Virus record (IMG/VR): IMGVR_UViG_3300048582_000146
Location: 1 to 53,262 of that record
From: a virus
Reading direction: 5' to 3' (one strand)
DNA length: 53,262 nucleotides
Part shown: positions 23,104 to 30,620 of the stretch, in pieces
Layout of the letters: each line of letters begins with the position of its first letter
Numbering within the stretch: position 1 is the first letter of the stretch
Translations under genes and position numbers: made by a program
The notes under the pieces: model-generated
Databases searched by the model: none
What the model was told of the DNA's origin: nothing
What the model saw: only the letters and a program-made list of their open reading frames with translations

Positions 23104-24205
23104 CAGCTCGGCACTTTTAAAAAAATTACAAATCCTTGCAGGCGTTTTAAACTCCTCAAATTCAGGATTACCAATTTTAGATAACTTTCTCTTTGAAACA
23201 AAAGAAGATTATTTGGAGGTAACCGCATCGGATTTAGACACGACAATGAAAACCTATTTGATCGTGAGTTGTAAGGAAACCATGAAGTTTGCAGTGCCGG
23301 CACGAATTTTAATCGACATTTTAAAAACCTTGCCGGAGCAACCATTGGAATTTGATGTAAAGGAAAACAACACCATCGACATCAGTTCAACATCCGGAAA
23401 ATACAGCATCGCTTATTTTGATGCTGCAGCATTTCCAAAACAAAAGGAGATCAACAACCCATCTACAAGCGTATTGCCTGCAAAGATACTTTCAACAGCA
23501 ATCACCAAAACCATTTTTGCAACAGGAACCGATGATTTAAGACCGGTAATGACCGGAGTTTTCTTTGATCTTTCAACAACCGGACTTCGATTTGTGGCCA
23601 CCGATGCTCACAAGTTGGTTAAGTATTCCCGGACCGATTTAACAGCTTCGAAAGATTCACAATTCATCATGCCTAAAAAACCACTTAACGTTTTAAAATC
23701 GGTTTTGACAGGATTGGAAGAAGATGTTACGATTGAATACAATGAATCAAACGCTTCATTTTTGTTTGAAAGCTACATTTTACATTGCCGTTTGATTGAT
23801 GGGAAATATCCGAACTACGAAGCGGTTATTCCAAAAGACAATCCGAACCAATTAAAAATAAGCCGTCAGCAGTTTTTAAATTCTGTTAACTGTGTATCTA
23901 TCTTCTCAAACAAGCAAACCCATCAAATCCGATTGAACATCAAAGGAAATGAATTGAACATTTCGGCAGATGATCCGGATTACTCCAACAAAGCAGATGA
24001 GCGTTTGACTTGTGATTATACCGGCGAAGATATGCGGATTGGTTTTAACTCACGATTCATGACTGAAATGCTCAAGAATATGCAATCGGATGAAATTGTA
24101 TTGGAAATGTCACAACCCAACCGAGCGGGAATTTTAACGCAAGTAGATGGTTTGGAAGTTGGAGAAAGCCTTTTGATGCTGGTGATGCCTTCGGTTATAA
24201 ACTAA
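23087..24205 (+). CDS. dnaN: Phage DNA sliding clamp (DnaN, beta clamp)
   Basis: This 372-residue protein has the full three-domain length of the DNA polymerase III beta subunit. It begins MKITISSSALLKKLQILAGVL and has LPILDNFLFE, DLDTTMKTYL, PVMTGVFFDLS, FVATDAHKLVKY, CRLIDGKYPNYEAVIP and ends LLMLVMPSVIN, all family features. The ring tethers polymerase and repair enzymes to DNA. No DNA polymerase gene is seen in the window, so it probably serves the host polymerase. Several small neighbours carry clamp-binding-like peptides. Confidence 0.92.
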   Translation: MKITISSSALLKKLQILAGVLNSSNSGLPILDNFLFETKEDYLEVTASDLDTTMKTYLIVSCKETMKFAVPARILIDILKTLPEQPLEFDVKENNTIDISSTSGKYSIAYFDAAAFPKQKEINNPSTSVLPAKILSTAITKTIFATGTDDLRPVMTGVFFDLSTTGLRFVATDAHKLVKYSRTDLTASKDSQFIMPKKPLNVLKSVLTGLEEDVTIEYNESNASFLFESYILHCRLIDGKYPNYEAVIPKDNPNQLKISRQQFLNSVNCVSIFSNKQTHQIRLNIKGNELNISADDPDYSNKADERLTCDYTGEDMRIGFNSRFMTEMLKNMQSDEIVLEMSQPNRAGILTQVDGLEVGESLLMLVMPSVIN

Positions 24206-24206
24206 A

Positions 24207-24437
24207 ATGATTCCTCACATTGAAAACTGCTATTTCATTAGCAGAATCAACAATGTACTAATTGCAAACCTTATCGATGGAGAACAGATTCCATTGGTAA
24301 GGTTAAAGCAAAACTTTGTTGACATCATTGTTTTAGACAGGCAATCATGGGAATACATGCAACGGTATATGGAAATGTTTCCGCACTTATGGGAACTGAT
24401 TACCGAAGAAAAACAACAACAACTAACTCTTTTTTAA
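24207..24437 (+). CDS. Clamp-neighbour microprotein ending in a clamp-binding peptide
   Basis: This 76-residue protein begins 1 bp after the clamp gene. Its last residues, QQQLTLF, contain Q-L-T-L-F, a near-ideal match to the bacterial beta-clamp-binding pentapeptide QL(S/D)LF, placed at the free C-terminus where such motifs usually work. The rest is a mixed alpha-beta domain (LIDGEQIPLVRLKQNFVDIIV). I do not recognise the family. It could recruit something to the clamp, block polymerase binding, or adjust clamp loading. Confidence 0.6.
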   Translation: MIPHIENCYFISRINNVLIANLIDGEQIPLVRLKQNFVDIIVLDRQSWEYMQRYMEMFPHLWELITEEKQQQLTLF

Positions 24438-24440
24438 ATT

Positions 24441-24701
24441 ATGGATAAAAAGATACTTATGGTAGGATGTGATTATGCAACCATGCAAACAACAACTGCA
24501 ATTATAGAAAAAGTTTTAGGAGAGAGGCATGAAGTAATTATTGTAAATAACCACGAAGTTAAAAATCAACTTCGAGAACAAATTCTTAATAAACCAGAGC
24601 CAACGGTTATTAAAGCTCCGCCGGTAATGAGAGAATACATTTATTCATTCGATAAAAAAGGCAAACCATTACCAAAACCAAAATCTAAATATCACAAGTA
24701 A
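24441..24701 (+). CDS. Hypothetical protein
   Basis: This 86-residue protein begins KKILMVGCDYATMQTTTAIIEK, a possible small alpha/beta fold, and has a basic, Pro/Lys-rich C-terminus (KGKPLPKPKSKYHK). It lies 3 bp after the clamp-neighbour gene and 1 bp before the next. No family is recognised. Confidence 0.5.
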   Translation: MDKKILMVGCDYATMQTTTAIIEKVLGERHEVIIVNNHEVKNQLREQILNKPEPTVIKAPPVMREYIYSFDKKGKPLPKPKSKYHK

Positions 24702-24702
24702 A

Positions 24703-24942
24703 ATGGAAAAGAATTCAACCACAGATAGTCAAGCTAAATTGTTTGAGTTGCCTCATTCAAATCCATTAAATAATAACCGACTTACTTGTAATACTTGCGA
24801 ACACCGTCAAAGGCACCAATGCAATAGCAAAGTTTTTCAGTATTGCGGAGTTCGAAAAAGCAATAGAACTGATAACGGACTGCTCAAAATCAAATGTAAA
24901 ACCGAGGCGTGTTCGCTCTATAAACAAGAAAATAAATCATGA
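24703..24942 (+). CDS. Small zinc-binding-like protein
   Basis: This 79-residue protein has seven Cys: CNTCEHRQRHQCNS and YCGVRKS, then IKCKTEACSLY. The Cx2C with later Cys fits a zinc-binding module such as a treble-clef or zinc ribbon. Near the N-terminus is S-Q-A-K-L-F-E-L, which could bind a sliding clamp (Q-x-x-L-F). It overlaps the next start by 4 bp. Role unknown. Confidence 0.55.
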   Translation: MEKNSTTDSQAKLFELPHSNPLNNNRLTCNTCEHRQRHQCNSKVFQYCGVRKSNRTDNGLLKIKCKTEACSLYKQENKS

Positions 24943-25133
24943 CAGAAGAATTAAAGCAAAAGTTGATAGAAGCAGGGAGAGAAGATTTGATTAAAATACA
25001 TGAAATCAATCAGTCAGGCTATGCCGGTGTGCTGCCAAACGGAAACATAGTTGATAGAAGAGAGCATCCGGAAGCAATACCGGTACAGAAGAATTCAATG
25101 TTTAACATTCCAGAACCAAAAGATTTACCATGA
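24939..25133 (+). CDS. Small hypothetical protein
   Basis: This 64-residue protein is hydrophilic, starting MTEELKQKLIEAGREDLIK, with GYAGVLPNGNIVDRREHPEA. It overlaps its neighbours by 4 bp on both sides, so it is probably translated as part of the operon. No family is recognised. Confidence 0.5.
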   Translation: MTEELKQKLIEAGREDLIKIHEINQSGYAGVLPNGNIVDRREHPEAIPVQKNSMFNIPEPKDLP

Positions 25134-25759
25134 AAGCACTTTCAATTAAACAACCCTATGCTCAATTAATTGTTGAAGGATTTAAAGACATCGAAAATAG
25201 AACCTTTAAAACTCATTACAGAGGCAAAATTTACATACACGCTTCAGGTAAATGGCATGATAGATTAAAAACAAATTCTCTTTTCACTAAAGGACAATGG
25301 TTAGATCTGGTAAATAAAAGTTCGCAGAGAACAAACAATCTGTACCGATACCTTGAGCAAAATGTTGCTACAATGAAACTCGAAACATACGCAATCATCG
25401 GAGAAGTCGAAATCATTGATTGCGTTTTACATCATCCTAGTGTTTGGTCTGAGAATGTAATGTCAATCGATACTGGTAAGCCAATTTGGAACTGGGTGCT
25501 TGCCAATCCTGTTCTCTATGATAAACCAATCCTAAACGTCAAAGGAAAATTATCATTTTGGGATATCGACAAAAACGAAATCATCAAAAATGCCTATGGT
25601 AGGTTTTACAATCCACAGTTACACCACTATTCAATGAGTGGTTACACCGACCCCAATCACTATTCAGAAGATGAATTGTATGAAATGCTTCAGGAAATCG
25701 AAATGGAATTTGGTGAGCATCGATGCAGACCAAAATTGTTAGCTAACATTTTAAAATAA
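25130..25759 (+). CDS. ASCH-domain protein
   Basis: This 209-residue protein is of the ASCH fold, which in other families binds RNA or acts on nucleotides. Characteristic segments are ALSIKQPYAQLIVEGFKDIENRTF, GKIYIHASGKWHD, AIIGEVEIIDCV, and a C-terminal PILNVKGKLSFWDI. The last 60 residues (GRFYNPQLHHY onward) are beyond the usual domain. It overlaps the previous gene by 4 bp. A role in transcript or tRNA handling is inferred from the fold. Confidence 0.75.
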   Translation: MKALSIKQPYAQLIVEGFKDIENRTFKTHYRGKIYIHASGKWHDRLKTNSLFTKGQWLDLVNKSSQRTNNLYRYLEQNVATMKLETYAIIGEVEIIDCVLHHPSVWSENVMSIDTGKPIWNWVLANPVLYDKPILNVKGKLSFWDIDKNEIIKNAYGRFYNPQLHHYSMSGYTDPNHYSEDELYEMLQEIEMEFGEHRCRPKLLANILK

Positions 25760-25850
25760 ACTGGCCAAAAATCACAACTAATACATAGGCTGCAGTCATG
25801 CCTCCAGCGATTAAAAACAGAATACCTAACTCTTTTATAAATTGTTTCAT
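25743..25850 (-). CDS. Antisense tiny membrane peptide (35 aa)
   Basis: On the minus strand, an ATG at 25850 opens a 35-residue frame: KQFIKELG followed by a span ILFLIAGGMTAAYVLVVIFG and FILKC. It fills most of the 109-bp gap between two plus-strand genes and overlaps the ASCH gene by 17 bp. It is the only minus-strand ORF in the early or middle region. No promoter is evident, so this is a guess based on the hydrophobic pattern. Confidence 0.4.
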   Translation of the reverse strand: MKQFIKELGILFLIAGGMTAAYVLVVIFGQFILKC

Positions 25851-25867
25851 ATATCAAAAATACAAAA

Positions 25868-26056
25868 ATGGCCAAAATAAAACAACAAAGAAGTTTAGTT
25901 AAAGTGCCTTATTCGATAGGTAGATATAATTATAACGCTAGAAAAATAAACGGAGATTACTACGTATGGGATTGGGTTGAATTTTCAAAAGCAAAAACAA
26001 AAAGAGGTAGAGCTAATAAAGCAGCTAGAAGACAACGTAAATTAAATAATAAGTAA
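25868..26056 (+). CDS. Small basic protein
   Basis: This 62-residue protein is strongly basic, ending KRGRANKAARRQRKLNNK, and has a Tyr-rich middle (YNARKINGDYYVWDW). Such basic tails bind nucleic acid. Its start is 108 bp after the ASCH gene. No family is recognised. Confidence 0.5.
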   Translation: MAKIKQQRSLVKVPYSIGRYNYNARKINGDYYVWDWVEFSKAKTKRGRANKAARRQRKLNNK

Positions 26057-26068
26057 ATCACAAAAAAC

Positions 26069-26800
26069 ATGAAAACACAAATTGAATCAAGTACAGAATA
26101 TCACAAATTCGCATCCATCATAGGCAATCGCAACCTCAACATGAGCAAAATCGAAAAGATTTGCAATGATGTGGCCAATGGTTTTAATATGTTGGCTTAC
26201 TATCCGATCATTTGCTACAAAGACAATGATTTGCTAAAAATAATCGACGGCCAACATCGCTTTGAAGTTTCCAAACGAACAGAAACTCCGGTTTATTTCA
26301 TTGTTTGTGACAACATTTCCTTGAAGCAAATCGCAATACTAAATTCAAGGGGTGAAAAATGGAAGCCAACAGATTTCCTAAACTGCTACATCAAACTCGG
26401 CATCAAAGACTATGAAGACGTAAGAGCTTTAATGATTAGCCATCACATCAACATAAAGCTTGCAGTGGATCTATTGATGGATTTTAGACATCACGGTGGC
26501 CAACCATCAACCGAAGCATTTCAGGATGGAAACTTCAAAAGCAATTACCTAACAGAAACAATTGCCTTATTGGATGAGATAGGTGCTGTCTTCGGAAGAT
26601 ATAAATTTTGCTATGACCGTTATTTAGTTGGAGCATTTTTAAAACTCAAAGCAGTAGGCAAAACAGACTTCGAAGAACTGAAAACAAAAATAGAGATGGC
26701 TCCGATGATGATGGACAAACAAGTTGACATGAAAGGTTACCTCAACAATATCGAGCGTGTTTACAATTATAAAAACTCAATTCGACGAACTATTTTCTAA
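26069..26800 (+). CDS. ParB-like nuclease-domain protein
   Basis: This 243-residue protein contains DGQHRFE (around residue 68), the signature of ParB/sulfiredoxin-type DGQHR domains. An N-terminal part reads YYPIICYKDNDLLKIIDGQHRF, and a long C-terminal helical region follows. In phages such proteins can be nucleases, DNA-modification partners or CTP-binding regulators. A second ParB-like domain is at 29004. It is separated from the previous gene by 12 bp. Confidence 0.7.
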   Translation: MKTQIESSTEYHKFASIIGNRNLNMSKIEKICNDVANGFNMLAYYPIICYKDNDLLKIIDGQHRFEVSKRTETPVYFIVCDNISLKQIAILNSRGEKWKPTDFLNCYIKLGIKDYEDVRALMISHHINIKLAVDLLMDFRHHGGQPSTEAFQDGNFKSNYLTETIALLDEIGAVFGRYKFCYDRYLVGAFLKLKAVGKTDFEELKTKIEMAPMMMDKQVDMKGYLNNIERVYNYKNSIRRTIF

Positions 26801-26815
26801 AACAACCCAAACCCT

Positions 26816-27049
26816 ATGCAAATTATCACAGTTCAAGAAATCGAAGCCACAAAAGTTTACAAAGACGCTTCTTTCCTAGCCAAACAGTTTTTAATTAAAC
26901 GAGCCAACAGAGAAATGATCAACAATGCAATAGTTGTCCATCGCAACACAGGAGAAATACCCGGCAACATTGATGGAAGAAATCTACTTCTCGTAAAAGA
27001 GTTAGTCAGACCTCATCACATTCAAAACAATCCGGAACCAAAAATTTAG
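26816..27049 (+). CDS. Hypothetical protein
   Basis: This 77-residue protein is mixed, with AKQFLIKRANREMINNAIVVHRNTGEIPG. It starts 15 bp after the ParB-like gene and ends 4 bp before the next small gene. No family is recognised. Confidence 0.5.
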   Translation: MQIITVQEIEATKVYKDASFLAKQFLIKRANREMINNAIVVHRNTGEIPGNIDGRNLLLVKELVRPHHIQNNPEPKI

Positions 27050-27053
27050 AATC

Positions 27054-27191
27054 ATGGGAATACCAATCAGAAAGGACTTCGATGAAATCAGAACTACCAA
27101 AGAAGAAAAACGAAAAAAAGCCTTAGAGGTTTTGGAGCTGGCCAAAAAGCAAGAAGCCGAAAAGCAGCTCAAAAGAAAAAACCAACAATAA
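27054..27191 (+). CDS. Small highly charged helical protein
   Basis: This 45-residue protein reads MGIPIRKDFDEIRTTK, then EEKRKKALEVLELAKKQEAEKQ and ends in Lys/Asn/Gln. It is almost entirely charged and likely one long helix. The position between two real genes and the ATG-to-stop spacing support translation. No family is recognised. Confidence 0.45.
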   Translation: MGIPIRKDFDEIRTTKEEKRKKALEVLELAKKQEAEKQLKRKNQQ

Positions 27192-27263
27192 AGCCTAAAG
27201 CTCTTGATTCTTCCAAATTGTCAACCCAATATTGCTCAACGTTTAACACTAAAAAGCAATAAC

Positions 27264-27473
27264 ATGGCAACACTTTTATTTACTCCAAGAACCACAATCG
27301 ATGCAAATGTATTTCAACATCGTTTAGATCAATCACCTTTTCATGCAGAATGGAACGTAAGAACCGGAGCATACGAATTTCAAGAAGAAGAGGAAAACAT
27401 CGACGAACTAGAAGAAATCATCACTAACTCACTCGCATTCGATATCGACGGCCGTTTTGAATTTGAAAACTAA
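27264..27473 (+). CDS. Small acidic protein
   Basis: This 69-residue protein starts MATLLFTPRTTIDANVFQHR and has an acidic second half (EFQEEEENIDELEEII). The ATG at 27264 is chosen over an upstream TTG. No family is recognised; an acidic protein could mimic DNA, but this is speculative. The 72 bp before it hold nothing distinct. Confidence 0.5.
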   Translation: MATLLFTPRTTIDANVFQHRLDQSPFHAEWNVRTGAYEFQEEEENIDELEEIITNSLAFDIDGRFEFEN

Positions 27474-27480
27474 AAGAAAC

Positions 27481-27669
27481 ATGAAAAATTTAATTTCCAA
27501 AAAAGTAAAAATCGATAACTTCTTAACAACGGATCCATTTGAAAAGAGAGGCGAAACAGGAACTGTCGTTGGAATTACAGAAATAGACGAAGAAAACGCC
27601 GATGTATTTATTGAATTTGAAGATGGCGTTATCGGAATGTATCAACTAGGAACTTTTGAAACCCTTTAA
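27481..27669 (+). CDS. Small beta-rich protein
   Basis: This 62-residue protein begins MKNLISKKVKIDNFL and has GETGTVVGITEIDEENADVFIEFEDGVIGMY, a compact barrel-like (SH3-type) pattern of strands with DG turn. It begins 7 bp after the previous gene. No family is recognised. Confidence 0.5.
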   Translation: MKNLISKKVKIDNFLTTDPFEKRGETGTVVGITEIDEENADVFIEFEDGVIGMYQLGTFETL

Positions 27670-27671
27670 TC

Positions 27672-27752
27672 ATGTTCAAGTATTGCAAACGCTGCTTCGT
27701 AATGACCCTATTTAAAAACAATAAATGTACAATCTGTAAATCAAAAAAATGA
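27672..27752 (+). CDS. 26-residue zinc-ribbon-like microprotein
   Basis: The frame starts 2 bp after the previous stop and overlaps the next start (ATGA). It reads FKYCKRCFVMTLFKNNKCTICKSKK: two CxxC pairs (YCKRC and KCTIC) separated by about 13 residues, which would bind one zinc ion. Such mini zinc ribbons occur in phages but I cannot name this one. Its short length means it is missed by size cut-offs. Confidence 0.5.
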   Translation: MFKYCKRCFVMTLFKNNKCTICKSKK

Positions 27753-28396
27753 ATACCTATTCAAAATACACCGCCAACGTATTCGTGGCAAAATGCCCGG
27801 ACCAACACGAAAAAGGAGAAACAATTCTTGTAACCACAAAATACGGCAAAGAAAACGAATGCATTGTTTTCAATCTCGTTCACCGCGACAAAGAAGGCAA
27901 CTTCTATTATTCGATTGTCAGAGCCGATGGCTTTAATATGCAAGAATATGCAAAAGCAAAAGCCGAACGTTACCAAAGCTGGGCAAATGCTCGAGAGAGA
28001 AAATCCACCGAGTATTATGAAGCTTCACAAGAAGGAAAAGACTTTCTCGCACTTGCAGAACCAATCAAAATTGGCCACCATTCAGAAAAGAGGCATCGAG
28101 CATTGATAGAGCGAAATTGGAACAGGATGGGTAAGTCAGTCGAAAACACAAAGATTGCTGAACAGCACGAAAGCAAAGCCGACTATTGGACCAGCAGAGC
28201 AAACCTGATAAATCTTTCAATGCCAGAATCAATCGAGTTCTACGAATACAAACTTGAAGAAGCCAAAATGCATCATGAAGGATTGAAAGACGGAACCATT
28301 GAAAGAAGTCATTCCTTTTCGCTTACTTATGCTAAAAAGGAAGTGAACAAATTTCAAGACCTTTTGAATGATGCTAAAAAACTGTGGGGAGAATAA
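27749..28396 (+). CDS. DUF3560-like protein
   Basis: This 215-residue protein has the family block FLALAEPIKIGHHSEKRHRALIERNWNRMGKS, including the GHHSE-x-RHR motif of DUF3560, preceded by the Ala-Arg-Glu helix (AKAERYQSWANARERKS). The C-terminal part is a further helical extension. The family occurs in phages and plasmids and has no known activity. It overlaps the zinc-ribbon microprotein and is 18 bp before the next gene. Confidence 0.75.
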   Translation: MNTYSKYTANVFVAKCPDQHEKGETILVTTKYGKENECIVFNLVHRDKEGNFYYSIVRADGFNMQEYAKAKAERYQSWANARERKSTEYYEASQEGKDFLALAEPIKIGHHSEKRHRALIERNWNRMGKSVENTKIAEQHESKADYWTSRANLINLSMPESIEFYEYKLEEAKMHHEGLKDGTIERSHSFSLTYAKKEVNKFQDLLNDAKKLWGE

Positions 28397-28414
28397 TCTA
28401 ATTAAAATTAAAAC

Positions 28415-28657
28415 ATGGAAAATCCAAATATTAAAACTAAAGTAGTTCATTCTGAATCAAAGGATGCTTGGAACGTCGTTGGAACAAAAATACCAGGGAA
28501 GTTTAAAATCGCCCGAATTCCTTACTTTGTAATCGGAAATGATATCATCGATACTAAAAACAAAGCAGAGGCCTTACTTCATGCTGAATTTATTTCAAGA
28601 TGTTTCAATAGCTCAGATAAGATTATATCAACTATATTCAGTACTTATGGAAATTGA
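28415..28657 (+). CDS. Hypothetical protein
   Basis: This 80-residue protein contains a two-strand segment (AWNVVGTKIPGKFKIARIPYFVIG) and a helix (KNKAEALLHAEFISRCF). It overlaps the next gene by 11 bp. No family is recognised; the strands plus helix resemble a small phage fold. Confidence 0.5.
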   Translation: MENPNIKTKVVHSESKDAWNVVGTKIPGKFKIARIPYFVIGNDIIDTKNKAEALLHAEFISRCFNSSDKIISTIFSTYGN

Positions 28658-28868
28658 CTTCAAAACATCAAATCTTAAGGCAACTATCATCACAGTGAAC
28701 GATATTGAGGCATTAAAACGCTATAAAAAAGCATCAGAAGGCTCAATTATGTATTGGAATAAGGAAAAAGACAACAATCATCCAAGAGCTGATCTAAATA
28801 TTGAGTTCTTCACCCAAGCTCTAAATCTTTGCGATGAGAAAATTTTAAAAGCAAGTAAACAACTATAA
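28647..28868 (+). CDS. Hypothetical protein, end of middle operon
   Basis: This 73-residue protein starts at ATG 28647 (MEIDFKTSNLKATIITVND), overlapping the previous stop. The remainder is helical. It is the last gene before the terminator at 28892. No family is recognised. Confidence 0.5.
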   Translation: MEIDFKTSNLKATIITVNDIEALKRYKKASEGSIMYWNKEKDNNHPRADLNIEFFTQALNLCDEKILKASKQL

Positions 28869-28891
28869 GAACTTAACAATCAGTAATTTAT

Positions 28892-28925
28892 AAAAGGCTG
28901 CCTTTATAGGGTGGCCTTTTTTGTT
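28892..28925 (+). terminator. Intrinsic terminator of the middle operon
   Basis: AAAAGGC pairs with GCCTTTTTT around TGCCTTTATAGGGTG (28892-28922), with an inner CCT/AGG helix, followed by TTTTTT. It is strong and closes the early-middle operon 24 bp after the last gene. Confidence 0.8.
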
Positions 28926-28943
28926 ATAACATATTTTATTACT

Positions 28944-28967
28944 TAACAACATAATTTGTTACATTTG
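28944..28967 (+). promoter_or_regulatory. Promoter before the methyltransferase-like gene
   Basis: The -7 box TACATTTG (28960-28967) follows an inverted repeat TAACAA/TTGTTA (28944-28961). The right part, CATAATTTGTTA, is the reverse complement of the repeat at 15890 and 15910. There is no -33 TTG. The gene starts 37 bp later. Confidence 0.55.
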
Positions 28968-29003
28968 TTGCTAAATGTTTCCAAAGAAAAAAAATAAACT
29001 CCT

Positions 29004-29849
29004 ATGATTCAGCAATCTATCCAATCACGCATCATCAAAACCGACCTCATCAAGTGGCGTGAATTGAAATTCATTCAGCAAGAAAACTTTAAAGAATGGG
29101 TAACAAATGGTTCAGAAAAGCTAATTGAATCCATTTTAAAATATCAGTTTATTGCTCCTTTCATGGTTTGGCAGCATGATGCAGTAAATTATTGTTTAGA
29201 TGGCCGACATCGTTTTATGGATTTGGAAAAGGTGGCAGCATCCGGGAAAGAAGTGCCTGAAATGCTCCCGGCAACATTCATTGATTGTGCCAACATGAAA
29301 GAAGCCGAGCTTTTAGGACTTAAAAGTGCTTACTGGTTTGATGGAGATAGTAACGAGGTATTAGATACTTTCGATAAAACAGGTGCTGACTTCGTTTATT
29401 CTTGCCCTCCATACGCTGACCTTGAAAAATACAGCGACGACCCAAAGGATTTATCAAACATGGATTATGCAGACTTCAAAGAAGTTTACTTTTCCATCAT
29501 TAAAAAATCAGTTGCTCAACTCAAAGACGATCGTTTCGCTTGCTTTGTAGTGGGTGATGTTCGCGACAAAAAAGGATTTTACTACAACTTTGTTAGTGAC
29601 ACTATTCAAGCCTTTAAAGAGGCAGGGATGGAACTATACAATGAAATCATCTTGGTTAACGTGGTAGGAAGTTTGGCAATTCGTGTTCGTCGTCAGTTCA
29701 ACGGAGGTAGAAAGATTGGCAAAATGCATCAGAATGTATTGGTTTTCTACAAAGGCGACCCTAAAAAGATTAAAGAAAACTATCCGGAACTAAACATCGG
29801 CGAGGCTTTAGATGCTTTTGAAAATGACAATTCACTTATGAATTTATAA
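29004..29849 (+). CDS. ParB domain fused to N6-adenine methyltransferase-like domain
   Basis: This 281-residue protein has an N-terminal ParB-like motif YCLDGRHRFMDLEK (about 60-75), then a methyltransferase-like core with SCPPYADLEKYS (motif IV, normally D/N/S-PPY) and ends with FNGGRKIGKMHQNVLVFYKGDPK. In longer relatives the SAM-binding motif LDPFAGGS stands between the ParB domain and the CPPY block; it is absent here, where the linker reads YWFDGDSNEVLDTF. It may thus be a shortened, perhaps inactive or differently working, version. Confidence 0.7.
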   Translation: MIQQSIQSRIIKTDLIKWRELKFIQQENFKEWVTNGSEKLIESILKYQFIAPFMVWQHDAVNYCLDGRHRFMDLEKVAASGKEVPEMLPATFIDCANMKEAELLGLKSAYWFDGDSNEVLDTFDKTGADFVYSCPPYADLEKYSDDPKDLSNMDYADFKEVYFSIIKKSVAQLKDDRFACFVVGDVRDKKGFYYNFVSDTIQAFKEAGMELYNEIILVNVVGSLAIRVRRQFNGGRKIGKMHQNVLVFYKGDPKKIKENYPELNIGEALDAFENDNSLMNL

Positions 29850-29859
29850 AGATTAAAAC

Positions 29860-29889
29860 TTTTGTTACATTTATGCCATTGTAACAAAA
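29860..29889. promoter_or_regulatory. Inverted repeat with weak -7 box before the small-terminase genes
   Basis: TTTTGTTAC (29860-29868) and GTAACAAAA (29881-29889) are perfect reverse complements around 12 bases. The left arm runs into TACATTTA, close to TAnnTTTG, and TTTGTTACATTT matches the promoter at 28956-28966. It may be a repressed promoter or a weak terminator without T-run. Confidence 0.5.
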
Positions 29890-29901
29890 ATTCATATCAA
29901 A

Positions 29902-30138
29902 ATGGCAGTAACTAATTATCAAATACTTATCGAAATGAGAGATACTATTATTGAATATTTAGAAACTCAGAAAAGCATTTGCGAAGATGCTTTGATTGCT
30001 TACATGCCACAACCTATTCAAGATATGGATTCAGAAATACGAATCATGAGGGAAAAGGAGGCTATCAAACTGCGTGACCGCATTACTGAATTGAAGCGTC
30101 ACATCGCGGTTATTAAAAACATGTACCATCAAAAGTAA
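29902..30138 (+). CDS. Small helical protein before small terminase
   Basis: This 78-residue protein is helical (MRDTIIEYLETQKSICEDALIAY, then MREKEAIKLRDRITELKRHIAVI). It is 12 bp downstream of the inverted repeat and 5 bp upstream of the small terminase. No family is recognised. Position suggests a packaging accessory. Confidence 0.5.
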   Translation: MAVTNYQILIEMRDTIIEYLETQKSICEDALIAYMPQPIQDMDSEIRIMREKEAIKLRDRITELKRHIAVIKNMYHQK

Positions 30139-30143
30139 TACTT

Positions 30144-30605
30144 ATGGCCGGCAGTAGATCAAGTATTTTGGAAACAGAACGACGCGTGTTCACTATACAA
30201 GGGTGGATTATTACCGGCGTGCCTGACTATTTGATTCTGAAAAACATCGAGCAACAGTTTGGCGTTTGCCGTAGACAGTCAAAAAACCTACTAAAAAGAG
30301 CCTACACAATTTGGGTTCAGGACCAGGAGGCAACCATTGAACAGAAGCGAGCTTTAAAGATTGCCAAACTCAAGCAAGAGATTCGCTCAATGGGTGAGGA
30401 GTACAAATTTACTCCTAAAGGCATGGCTGTGAAGTTGGCTTATGAAAAGGAAATAAACAAGCTTGAAGGCATTTACCACGCTAAGCAAATGGTTCTCAAA
30501 GGCGATAAAGAAAACCCTGTTGTGGTTACCGACGACTTCACTCCGGAGAAGGAAGCACGACTAAACAAACTCATTGAAAAGGTTTTACAGTTCAAAAAAG
30601 AATAA
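30144..30605 (+). CDS. Terminase small subunit-like protein
   Basis: This 153-residue protein has an N-terminal helix-turn-helix region (VFTIQGWIITGVPDYLILKNIEQQFGVCRRQSKNLLKRA) and a charged C-terminal helix (FTPEKEARLNKLIEKVLQF). The layout matches small terminases that recognise phage DNA. It is separated from the large subunit by about 1.2 kb, including a non-coding block, which is unusual. The exact family cannot be fixed by eye. Confidence 0.65.
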   Translation: MAGSRSSILETERRVFTIQGWIITGVPDYLILKNIEQQFGVCRRQSKNLLKRAYTIWVQDQEATIEQKRALKIAKLKQEIRSMGEEYKFTPKGMAVKLAYEKEINKLEGIYHAKQMVLKGDKENPVVVTDDFTPEKEARLNKLIEKVLQFKKE

Positions 30606-30620
30606 TTTTTTTGTACTTTC

